Positions 48,081 to 57,900 of a DNA stretch of 64,000 nucleotides are shown here, piece after piece. The stretch comes from Ananas comosus (lineage: Eukaryota > Streptophyta > Magnoliopsida > Poales > Bromeliaceae): NCBI RefSeq assembly GCF_001540865.1, contig NC_033641.1, positions 8,687,767 to 8,751,766 on the forward strand, given 5' to 3'. A model generated the notes under the pieces. It saw only the letters and a list, made by a program, of their open reading frames with translations. It did no database searches and had not been told where the DNA came from. The translations under genes were made by a program, and so were the position numbers. Within the stretch, counting starts at the first letter, position 1; each line of letters starts with the position of its first letter.

Positions 48081-48082
48081 TA

Positions 48083-48332
48083 GAATTGGGCTTGAATATT
48101 ATTAATAATATTTGGCTTTTTTTGTTATCAAGTTTTTAATCTTTAGATAAAAAATTATAGAGTTAGGATGATAGTGGTTCCCCAGGATTTAATGGTGGTC
48201 CCCCTAGAGTTGAGTGGGTGGTTGATTGAATTGTAGGATCTAAAGAGTGGAATTGATTAAAGTGTAATTCTAACGGCTGAAAAATTGATAGCAAAAGAGC
48301 CAAAATACTATTAATAGTATTCTAGCTCATCT
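48083..48332. mobile_element. Short foldback element (diverged)
   Basis: The right end TAGTATTCTAGCTCATC and left GGGCTTGAATATTATTAAT are inverted relatives of the TTGAGCTAG family. The interior shares the ATGATAGTGGT/CCCC and GAGTGGGTGGTTG blocks with 52832-53062. A (CT)n then TA tract follows on the right. Confidence 0.65.
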
Positions 48333-48361
48333 CTCTTTCTCTCTCTCCCTCTCTATATATA

Positions 48362-48594
48362 GTAGAGTTACTATGCTATTAGAAGTAGAGAGGATCTAGT
48401 GCTTCCGACATTTTGGCCCTTAGATCAGCCCTTTAATCATTTTTTATCTTTAGATTAATACTATTACCTTGTGGGGACCACTCAATCCTAGGGGGGATCG
48501 CAATTATCTCAACTGTACAATTCTTAATCCAAGGAGGGTTAAAAAGTCGGAAGTATCAAATTCTTTATACTTTCGATAGTATAATAGCTGAGCC
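48362..48594. mobile_element. Short foldback element (inverted type)
   Basis: GTAGAGTTACTATGCTATTAG at the left and GATAGTATAATAGCTGAGCC at the right are inverted relatives. The interior has GGGGACCACTCAATCCTAGG, the reverse of the 52832 family interior. Confidence 0.65.
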
Positions 48595-48730
48595 TCACGA
48601 CAGCTGCGGTCGAGCCCACGTGCCAGCTACGGGGCGGCCGAGCGGGCCGAGCTCCACCACCCGATGCGGGAGAGCCGGGCCCGATACGGGCCGGGCCGGG
48701 CCAATAGTTCCGCTGCAGAGCTGGGGCGGT
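48595..48730. other. GC-rich island of unknown origin
   Basis: A sharp GC-rich block (GGGCGGCCGAGCGGGCCGAG, GGGCCGGGCCGGGCC) in very AT-rich DNA. No open frame of note. It could be retroelement debris; I cannot identify it. Confidence 0.5.
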
Positions 48731-49212
48731 TCTTGGCCAATTTCAGTCGCAATTTTTATTGAAGTATTACTTAAATAGAGCTATTCAAAATCCTAAAATT
48801 TGCAATCTTTTTATAGCTACATCGGAAGCCAAAACAAAATTTGTAAATTGAAACTTCTACTTCTTTAGAGTCACCTCGGAATAGCAACAAGGAATAAAAA
48901 TAAAAAATAAAAGAAAAATCTTCTGCTTCTGCGGCAATGAGGATTTTATAATTTATTTCTCATTTCCCACCAATAAAAATGCAAGAAACTACAAATGAAA
49001 TAGCCACAATTTTTGATAATTATTGTGCAAAGGGAAAAAAGAACATAAATACTCATAAAGAAATTAAGAAATTATGAACTTTAGAAAGGGATATAAAGAA
49101 CCAAAAATAAATATTAGGTATATTCACAATAAAAAATGATATCATGTGCTGCTATATTCAATTACTTGGGGAATTAATGCTCACATGTGCTGCTTTGTCT
49201 TGATGATGAGGG

Positions 49213-49438
49213 AGAATCAACAAATTAATTTCATGTACAAAATAACAAAAAAAAAAGTGTATAATGATAGACATTAAATTAAAAAAAATAAAAAGAAAGG
49301 ATTTCGATCAGAAACAAGTGAAATAACAAGAATCAACAAACTTATTTCATGCACAAAATAACAAAAAAAGTATATAATGAGTAGACATTAAATAAAAATA
49401 CTAAAAAGTAAGGATTTTGATCAGAAACAAGTGAAATA
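49213..49438. repeat. About 117-bp tandem duplication
   Basis: GAATCAACAAATTAATTTCATG at 49213 and GAATCAACAAACTTATTTCATG at 49330 begin two diverged units, each ending GATCAGAAACAAGTGAAATA. Several indels show an older duplication. Confidence 0.85.
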
Positions 49439-49491
49439 CCATTGTCCTGAAATCACTATTTACGTAGGATTATTGATACCAGGGTATGATT

Positions 49492-49882
49492 GGTTCACCT
49501 ATTTTAGACTATGGAATCGGAATGAAATTCATTGATTCCGATAGTTGTCGTTTGTTTTATAGAAATCGGATTCCGATTTTCATTCCACTCCGGAATGAGA
49601 ATGGCCAAATCTATTAATGATCCAATCCGGCTTTGAATTCCGGATTGGCTCATTTCGAAGTAAACTATTCAAAATCCTCTTTCATCAACACCTATCTTCT
49701 CTCCGTTCATCACTTTCCTTTCACTTAATCAAAACCCTCTTTCAAAAATTTTAAATTTTCATTCCGATTTCCATTCCAATAATGAACCAAACATTTTTGA
49801 ATGATTTGTCATTTCATTTTTCATTCCAAAGCAATCCAATTTCATTTTCCATTCCTATTTTAATCATGAACCAAACATGCCC
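49492..49882. mobile_element. Tourist-like MITE
   Basis: Left GGGTATGATTGGTTCACCTA and right inverse (ATCATGAACCAAACATGCCC). Flanking CCA and TCA are a 2/3 match for a TWA-type duplication. The interior is rich in GGAATGAAAAT words. Confidence 0.6.
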
Positions 49883-51060
49883 TCAGTGAAACTAACGATA
49901 CAATGAATTGACTATCACTCCATGCACCAGTATCCTACCCTGTGGCGAGAGGTCGGATTGGGACGAATCATGTTCGAAATGGTGGGAGGTCGAGTTGAAC
50001 CGAGTTATGTTCGAAGCAGCAAGGGGCCGGTTGGGCTGAGTCACAATCGAGACCTGTGAACGTTGTATCTGTACACTTTATGAACTGGTTGTATCTTTCT
50101 AATATCTTTCCAAGATGTAATAACGCAAATAACAGTAATAATATATTAATAATAATAGTACTAACTTTAAGGCAAATTTGTTCGATTAGGGCTAATAATA
50201 AAAGGCTTCAATAGTTTTAAAGAATTAACCCTATTCCTGAGAGAAACAATTAATGGACTAAATTAAAATATAAGATTAGAGAGAGTAACATGAGATTTAG
50301 GGCTCTAATGCATCTCATGCAAAAAGAGAGTGATAAAAAAAATCCCAATAATGATCCAACTTTGAATAAAGAGAGAGAGAGAGAGAGATTTGAATGGGGG
50401 CTTATCCACTGAAAAAAAACCCTAATATACTGTAGACTTATCCACTAACCCTATACTACTACACCCCATTTTATATCCCCAAAAAGAGAAAACAAGAAAA
50501 AAAGGGTAGTTATAGAATGTAACCAGTACAACTTATCTTTTATAACTTTCTCTACTTCTATATTCTAATGTCAATGTGGTAAAATTAATTTTCTCATAGT
50601 AGTTCTTATATAATACAAGAAAAAAACAAAACAAAACTTGTAAAAGCAAAATTTAAGAGGTTCTTTAATTAAATTGTTATTAACATCCTCCAAAGAAGAT
50701 GTAGTAACATCTCAATAATGAATGTGTACTTCTTATATATATGTAGGGAAAGGAAAAAGTTAAATCCTCAAAACAAACTTTTCAATGAAGATGAGGTTAA
50801 ATAGAGGGGGAAAAAAAAAATAGCAACACAGGGGAAACAACAGCATATGCATGCACTATATGCATTTTGTAGTACCATGCATATGGAAGTATCTTGGCTA
50901 AATATACAAAAGAATGGCACTTTATGAACACTAATAATAAAAAAAGGAGGACACTACTTACCAAAAGGACATGGTATTATAAAGTAACCTAAAGTGCATT
51001 CAAAAAATGAAACTACTAACCCTTAATATATCTATACTACATATACAATGGTGACAAAAG
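49883..51060. other. Non-coding DNA downstream of MIR827
   Basis: GC-richer segment at about 49930-50060, (GA)n at about 50371-50389, otherwise AT-rich. The 3' part of the pri-miR827 transcript may extend into 50700-51100. Confidence 0.45.
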
Positions 51061-51099
51061 CAAGGGCACCAAGAAGAAGAATAATAAGATGATGAGCAT

Positions 51100-51240
51100 A
51101 TCTTATGAACATGTTTGTTGATGGTCATCTAACCAATAACCTATGCATCTCCTCAACCTGCAAAAATAAAGAAATTAATATACTCAAGCAAGGGGATATA
51201 CATGCATGGTTAGATGACTATCAACAAAACACATGCAAAA
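51100..51240 (-). ncRNA. MIR827: MIR827 precursor hairpin
   Basis: On the minus strand the 21-nt segment 51132-51112 reads UUAGAUGACCAUCAAC followed by AAACA. It matches miR827 of angiosperms as I recall it (rice differs by G at one position, Arabidopsis by the last base). It sits in the 3' arm, as in known MIR827. The 5' arm (51230-51209, TTTTGTTGATAGTCATCTAA) pairs with it almost completely, with a loop of about 75 nt between. miR827 is induced by low phosphate and represses SPX-MFS vacuolar phosphate transporters (grasses) or the NLA ubiquitin ligase (Arabidopsis). Short open frames on the other strand are incidental. Precursor ends are approximate. Confidence 0.95.
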
Positions 51241-51307
51241 GCTGCTTTGTTCTTCTTTTTTTTTTCTTTTTTTTTCTTTTTTTTCTTTGGGAGAGAGCAA
51301 AGGGGGA

Positions 51308-51317
51308 GTATATATTA
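51308..51317 (-). promoter_or_regulatory. TATA-like box of MIR827
   Basis: TAATATATAC on the minus strand, between the hairpin and the two P1BS sites, about 70 bp upstream of the precursor. Confidence 0.5.
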
Positions 51318-51369
51318 GTTGGATATAGATCTAAAGAAGATAGAGATGATCAATAATAGGAACAGTGTG

Positions 51370-51406
51370 GTATATTCTTGGAATGATTCCATTTAGAAGT
51401 ATATTC
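51370..51406 (-). promoter_or_regulatory. Two P1BS (PHR1-binding) elements
   Basis: GTATATTC at 51370-51377 and again at 51399-51406 both fit GNATATNC, the site bound by PHR1-type MYB factors in phosphate-starvation genes. They lie about 130-170 bp upstream of the MIR827 hairpin and upstream of the TATA-like box, the expected arrangement. Confidence 0.7.
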
Positions 51407-51578
51407 TATGAGAATAAACCCTTTATATTGATTGGTGTGGGACTGTTAAAAGTCTCAGACAAGGACATTAATTAGTAGATGGATAAAAACTTATGTTTCT
51501 TGACAATGAAGGGTGTTTGGTGTCTTCCAACACATGTGATGAATCACTGATTAGGCAATGTGTAGTTTTCACATAAAT

Positions 51579-51612
<34 letters not shown>

Positions 51613-51615
<3 letters not shown>

Positions 51616-52154
51616 TCCGGCTACTATACTCTTATTAGTACGATCGCTCTCGTACTCATAAGTTGTTTTTGTTAATAGAGCTTTCGAATCGACGATCCAC
51701 ACTGTTAAACGTTATCTAGAGCATTTAAAACGTCTAGAAATCAAATTTTATAAGTTTTCGACATCATTTACCTTACGATCAAAATGTCACAAAATTGACA
51801 ATTTTTAATGGCTGGTATGAGATATTTGCTAGTTTAACGGTGTAAAAGAATCAAAATCTGCTGAATTTTTGATAGAAAATTCTATTCACTACATAGATAA
51901 AAATCAATAACTCTGATCTTAAATTGAAGGATCCGATCATCCATTTTTAAGACGTCGTTCGATTTTGACCATTCATTTTATATCTACTTGATGAACTTTA
52001 TTATGATTTTAAAAAATTACGAAATTTATTTTCTAGAAGTTTCAAATACTCTAGATCATATTTAACGAAGTGGATTGTCGATTCGGGAGCTCCATCATTG
52101 AAAACAACTTATGAGTACGAAGTGTTCTATACTCATAAGAGTATAGTAGCCGTA

Positions 52155-52156
<2 letters not shown>
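51613..52156. mobile_element. TA-associated foldback MITE (long type) upstream of MIR827
   Basis: GAGTCCGGCTACTATACTC at the left and the inverse (AGAGTATAGTAGCCGTAGC) at the right, bordered by (TA)n on both sides. It is close to the halves at 32826-33182 and 31246. It sits about 210 bp upstream of the P1BS pair. Confidence 0.85.
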
Positions 52157-52200
<44 letters not shown>

Positions 52201-52234
52201 TATATTATGATAATATATATATATATAATTTATA

Positions 52235-52781
52235 TTAGGCTAACTATCTAACTCCTATAAGTACGGACTCCCGTACTATAGTGTGTTTTCGATCTTAGGG
52301 CGTTCAACATCAACGATCCACATCGTTAAATTATGATCTAGGTATATGAAGTCCTTAGGAATAAAATTTTAGTTCTTTCGATACTCGTTTACTTAGTAAA
52401 TAAATTATGTCAAAATGGACGGTGGAAATTGAATACTCTTTAAATTTGAGTATAGGAACTTTTAAATTCAAGATCAAGAAATGTTAACCTTAATCTATAT
52501 AGTTTAAAAAATTTTCTATCAAAATTTGAAGAAATTTAGATTCTTCCTACACCCGTTAAACTCCAAACTCGTCAATAATACCATTGAAATTTGACAATTT
52601 TGAAATGTTTTGATCATAAAGTAAACTATGTCGAAAAAATATTAAAATTTTATTTCCTAAAACTTAAATACACCCTACGATCAGTTTTAACGTGTGGATC
52701 GTTGATTTGAACGCCCGAAAGATCGAAACAAACACTATAGTACGGGAGCTCCCGTACTATAGATAGTATAGTACCGGACTC

Positions 52782-52783
<2 letters not shown>
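52235..52783. mobile_element. TA-associated foldback MITE (long type, diverged)
   Basis: ACTCCTATAAGTACGGACTC at the left and the inverse GAGCTCCCGTACTATAG-type end with AGTACCGGACTC at the right. Halves mirror around about 52510, between (TA)n tracts. Confidence 0.75.
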
Positions 52784-52812
<29 letters not shown>

Positions 52813-52831
52813 ATATTTATATCCTATAGTA

Positions 52832-53059
52832 AGAAATTATGCTACTATACTATCAATAGTACCAAGCTTTTGGTACTATTGAGTTTTCGGCCGTTGGATG
52901 AAAGGATGTGCGGTTAGGATGATAGTGGTCCCCTAGGGTTGAGTGGGTGGTTGGTTTAATAGTATAATCTAACGAGTGAAAATGATCAAAGGGTAGATCT
53001 AACGGTAGAAAACTCAATAGTACCAAGGGCTTGGTACTATCGATAGTATAGTAGCCCGA

Positions 53060-53062
<3 letters not shown>
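52832..53062. mobile_element. TA-associated foldback MITE (short type)
   Basis: ATTATGCTACTATACTATCAA at the left and GATAGTATAGTAGCCCGACTC at the right, with a CCAAGxxxTTGGTACTAT palindrome near both ends. (TA)n follows on the right. About 231 bp. Confidence 0.8.
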
Positions 53063-53090
<28 letters not shown>

Positions 53091-53602
53091 GGATAGTAGC
53101 ACTTGTCCTATCAAATTGTTCTTGACGATAGAAATTCCAAATCGATGATCGGAGCCGTTGAAGTTGATCCAGACTATTTGAAATATCTAGAAACTAAATT
53201 TCATAAATTTTAAAAATTATTTACATGGTGATCAAAGTGTCGTAAAATCGATAATTTTTTACGGTCTATATGAGCCGTTTGCTTGTTTAACGGTATAGAG
53301 TAATCCAAATTGCTTGAATTTTTGATAGAAAATTTTTTATACTATTTAGATAATGTTTGATAACTCTGATTATGAATTGAGAAAGTCTAACTTCTATTTT
53401 AAGAAGGTTATTCATTTATGACCGTTCATTTTTCAACTCTTAAAATGAACCTGCTAATGATTTTTAAATATTGTAAAATTTGGTTTCTAAGCATTTCTAA
53501 TTGTGCAGATCAATTTCAACGGTGCCGATTATCAATTTGAAGTTTCGATCATTCAAATTGACTTGATAGGACAATGTCCTCAATCCTATTAATAGGATAG
53601 TA
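53091..53602. mobile_element. TA-associated foldback MITE (long type)
   Basis: Left GGATAGTAGCACTTGTCCTA and right AATAGGATAGTAG with mirrored interior (ATCGGAGCCGTTGAAGTTGA / TCAATTTCAACGGTGCCGAT). It is flanked by (TA)n on both sides. Confidence 0.8.
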
Positions 53603-53626
53603 GATATATATATATATATATATATA

Positions 53627-53659
<33 letters not shown>

Positions 53660-53664
<5 letters not shown>

Positions 53665-53810
53665 ACTGGGCTACTATTAGTAGTAAAATTTCATTATTGC
53701 TATCAATTTTTTAGCCTTTGGATTAACTCTTTTCATTATTTCTAACTATTGGATTAAATACTATAACCCAGTAGGGACCACTCAACCCTAGGAGGACCAC
53801 TCAAGATGGT
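53660..53810. mobile_element. Left part of a short TA-associated element
   Basis: GTTAGACTGGGCTACTATTAG follows (TA)n, and the interior matches the short type (GGGACCACTCAACCCTAGGA). The right end is missing. Confidence 0.6.
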
Positions 53811-54740
53811 ATTGGATATAAGTTGTTGTCATAACATATTAATTAAGAACCTACCTCAAGGATGATGTTTACTCAAAATTTCAACGAGCAAATGTTTTTC
53901 AAAGTTCGCATATGTAATACTACGTCTATAGAGCAATAATTAAACACTAAGTTAATAAAGCGCGTGATGTGCTCCAAACACGATAAGAGAACGATCACGA
54001 ATCAAAATTCGTGATTAGAGCATCGTATCAGGAGAAGAGAATAGCAGAGGTCGACAAAAAGAAGATGAAAGATGCTCATTGAAATTAATGATTAAAAATT
54101 ATATTGCTATATAGATTTAGAAAATTCCCTTAGAATTTCAAAATTACTCTCCAAATTTCATGGCGAAAATGTGTGAAAATTAATATATAGACAACAGTAG
54201 GGATGCGCACAATTAAACTAAGTTGTGATTTTTCGCGTCCTAGAATTGCTTTGGAGAGTAAAAGTTATGTGCACTTGAACATAAAATTTTAGTTGGAGAA
54301 TCAAAACAAGTTGTAGAACTAAGTTGTGATTTTTCGCGCCCTAGAATCAAAACAAGAGTTTAAATATTTGTTTTTATATATATATATATATATATATAAA
54401 TAATGCACGACTGCTATTCGTGAAAAAATTATACGCATGTAGCAAATGTTGCAAACAAAATTGTCTTTTCATAAATAGCAACTTTGGAGAACCAAAGTAA
54501 TCAAAATAGTTTTACAAGAAATCGATCGATGTGGAAATTTTTACTATATAGTAAAATTCTATTAGTTTAGTAAAAAATAAATAAATAAATATTGAAAAAT
54601 CAAAATTAAAAAACGGACACCTTTTTTTATTAGTTTTTTTTTTGTCAAATATAATTAAAGCTATTTTAAAAAATAAAAAAACATACAATTTAAAAATTGA
54701 AAAAAAGGAAAAAAAAAGAAAAATAGCCTGTTGCCCGATA
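53811..54740. other. Non-coding DNA upstream of lumazine synthase
   Basis: A 30-bp direct repeat (AACTAAGTTGTGATTTTTCG...) occurs at about 54216 and 54318, and (TA)n at about 54377-54398. No gene was recognised. Confidence 0.5.
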
Positions 54741-54745
54741 TGACC

Positions 54746-54770
54746 CGGTCCGGTCCGGTCCGGTCCGGTC
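54746..54770 (+). repeat. (CGGTC)5 upstream of lumazine synthase
   Basis: Five perfect CGGTC pentamers, followed by a further CCGGACC/GGTCGGTCC cluster to about 54813, roughly 90-155 bp before the start codon. Regulatory role unknown. Confidence 0.85.
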
Positions 54771-54901
54771 CGATCTAGACTCGAGAAAAAAATAAACCGG
54801 ACCAGGTCGGTCCACCTTAAACCCTCATCGTGCTTTACCCAAATCCCAATACTCTCTCTCTCTCTCTCTCTCGCTCTCGTGCGCGTACAAAAGTGTACAC
54901 G

Positions 54902-57900
54902 ATGGCTCCTTTTGCGGCGGCGACGGCGACGGCGACGGGGCTACGCTCCACTCTCTCCCTATCTCCTCGGAACCCTAGATTCGACGCCGCACCCAAAACC
55001 CTACTCTCCTTCTCCTCTTCGATCGCAGGTACGCCTCAGCGCGCTCCCCCTCTCCTTCCCCTTCTTCGACCTTCGATGGCTCCAATTTGACCCCCTTTCG
55101 TGTTGATTTCGTGTTGCGTAGTCTCTTCTTCTTCTTCTTCTTCGACCGCTTTGGTGGCGGCGAGGAACGGGCGATCGATCTCCGCGGTCGCCGCCGCCGC
55201 CGCCACTGGTGGCGCGGGCGGGGGTGCGCGGCGGTTGATGGGGTCGCTCACCAACACCAGTGGATTGAGGTTTGCGGTGGTGAGGTGTTTGTAATGTGGG
55301 AGTTTATGCTCGTTTGTTTGTTTGATTCGATATTTGTTTGTTTGTTCGAAGTTTCACACTGGAACATGGTTAAAAATGGTTGCTTTATTCGGTTTATTCA
55401 ATTTTTGGCAAGTGTGGGAGATGTGGCTTACCTGTTTGATTATTTGCCACTGAGGGATTTGGTGATTTTTAGAAGTAAAAAAAAGGGTCTTTTGTTGGGA
55501 GGGGATCTTGATGCGATACTAGTTCGAATACACTTTTTCTAGTTATGAAGCTGGTCGAATGAGAAAATGGATCCAGGCACACTTAGTCATATTAATCAGC
55601 GTACAGAGAGCAGGAGTTTCGTCGCAGTAATTTGTCCGTCATAGCGCGTTAACGATTTGAAAAATGCAATCTTGCTCCTGTTTATTTATTTGAGTTTGTG
55701 TTTGGTTGTCAGAGTTGCTAATTGAGGCAATTTCAACTATCTGTTATCAATTTCTCTGAGACCCCAGGAATTAGAATAGTTATATATTTGAGATATAATA
55801 GAGCTAAACTTTTTACACTGGTTATAGCATGTTGGGCTGTAACTAGGCCCAAGAGGTTAAGAGAATTAAGCGTGCTAAGAATGGAATAGTCTTAGGATAG
55901 GTGACCCCCTGAGAAGTGGGGCGTCATAGTTTCGCTGTCAGAAGTTTTGGATCTGAATGTTGCGCGTGGAACTAGTTATTCACTTTAATGTAATTTCAAA
56001 ATGTAAACAGTCCTTGTAACAATCTAGGACCTCACCCAAATTACCTCATTTGGGAAGTCTGTCCTAAATCTTTGTTTTCGTCAGTCCTTTCAAGAAGGGA
56101 AAAAACTATATAAGTAAATATAAGTATCTAGGTCTTTCCTGTGCTCTTCCAGTGTAGCATAAGATGCATACCAAACATATTCCTTCACATATGCAGAATC
56201 CAATTGTAGATCACCCAAGTTTTCAGAATGGAGTTTACTGAACATGCACATACTCAAATTCCTTCACTTTTTAGTACTGTATATCCATTGCTAATCTCCT
56301 TAATTTCTCTTGATGGACATACTATTATGCATCCTAGTTCCTCGTGATGCTTATCCAATAAAGGCTTTAGCATTTGTCTTTGCAACAAACCACTACCACA
56401 ATCCATTGTGCCCTAACCTGCCACAACTTATGACACCTGTGTTCGATACTTTGGTGCTGCAAAATAATAATTTCAATTCTTAAGAATATCTCTGATGTGA
56501 TCTATAACACCACTTCTTTATCCATCAGAAGGTAGGTTTGCTGAGTAGTTGAATGTGAAGTTAAATATGCTTAAAGATAACACCCCTTGTCAGTTATGCA
56601 ATTTCTGGACTCCGCACTTTACACAATTGAACTCATGAGTTTTATGAATGCAGCTTCTCTGGTTCACACTCAATTAACAACTTACTTGCTCTCGTTCCTT
56701 CCCTTTGTTGTAACTGTCAGTCTATAATTCATTACTTCACTTGTATCTCTAGTCTTTCTTTTTTCCTCAGCTCCTTATTGGAAAACCCTTTTTTTGTCTT
56801 TGGGTAGAAGATTGAACCGTTTATAGGCTATGCAATTTCCCATGTCTGAGAATGTCTGCTGGTGCTCAACATGTTTCTTTAAACTTTTATAAGCTTATCT
56901 ATACTCTCAACATGTCTTTTCATTTCTCCTCAACATGTTTCTCTAAGTTTAATTGCCTTATATAATGACTTAACTTTTCGTTTTCTTTTCACCCTGCAGG
57001 TCATAGCACGGTTCAATGAGATAGTAACAAACAGACTCTTAGAGGGAGCTTTAGAGACCTTTAGGCGATACTCTGTTAGAGAAGAAGATATTACAGTACG
57101 AAGTTCCTAAAACCTCATTGTTTCTTTTCTGCAAACATAGCTTTAGTGGTAATTAAATTTAATATAACGTTGTTAACTATCATGTTGATATAAAAACATT
57201 TTGAGCCATGCGAAAAGAATGGCCGAGTCTCTCTTAGTGACCGCCCTTGGTCTTGATTCTCTTGCTTTGGAGTCGTTCTTATGGAAATATTCACATTTTT
57301 TGGTTTAATATTTCTTATCTCTTGGCTGAGATCTGATAACATTTTCTAATGATGTATTTTGAACTGCTTCAAAATTTCAAGAGAATTTTATGTTAGTACT
57401 TTATATAAGGGAACAAGTGATGAAAACCTATTTAATTTACTCTTAATACATCTAATCTAAAGAATGTCTGTATAAGCCTTCATCCAAGTTGATTGATTAG
57501 GAAGCATTATTACTTCCCATTTTATATTTTAAGTTTGTAGTAATTTGCTCCTCTGGTTCTTGGAATCGCAATGAACAATTTAATTTTGTTATGTAGGTGG
57601 TCAGTGTTCCTGGTAGCTTTGAAATTCCTGTCGTTGCTCAGCAGCTGGGAAAGTCAGGAGATTATCATGCAATCTTGTGCATTGGAGCTGTGGTAAGCCC
57701 TCGACCGCCTGTATTTACCTATCGCAATCATGTACTTGATTTTACTCTGTCTGCTTCCCATTTTGAGGGACAATGAATCATTTTTCTAGTTAATTTGAAT
57801 TCAAAATTTACGGTTTTCATAAAATGCTCTCATGTACATCAGTTGTGTCAATTTCTACTTTGCAAGACAATTAGTCATGAATACAGAAATTGTTAAGAGT

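Noticed and set aside
51105..51356. Plus-strand 83-codon open frame
   Set aside because: It overlaps the MIR827 hairpin and a T-rich tract and matches no family.
54830..54901. Upstream in-frame ATG as lumazine synthase start
   Set aside because: It would add a CT-repeat-derived LSLSLS stretch; the ATG at 54902 gives a normal transit-peptide start.
55830..55935. A functional 5S rRNA gene
   Set aside because: Only the internal-promoter half is similar and it has several changes; there is no full 120-nt gene.
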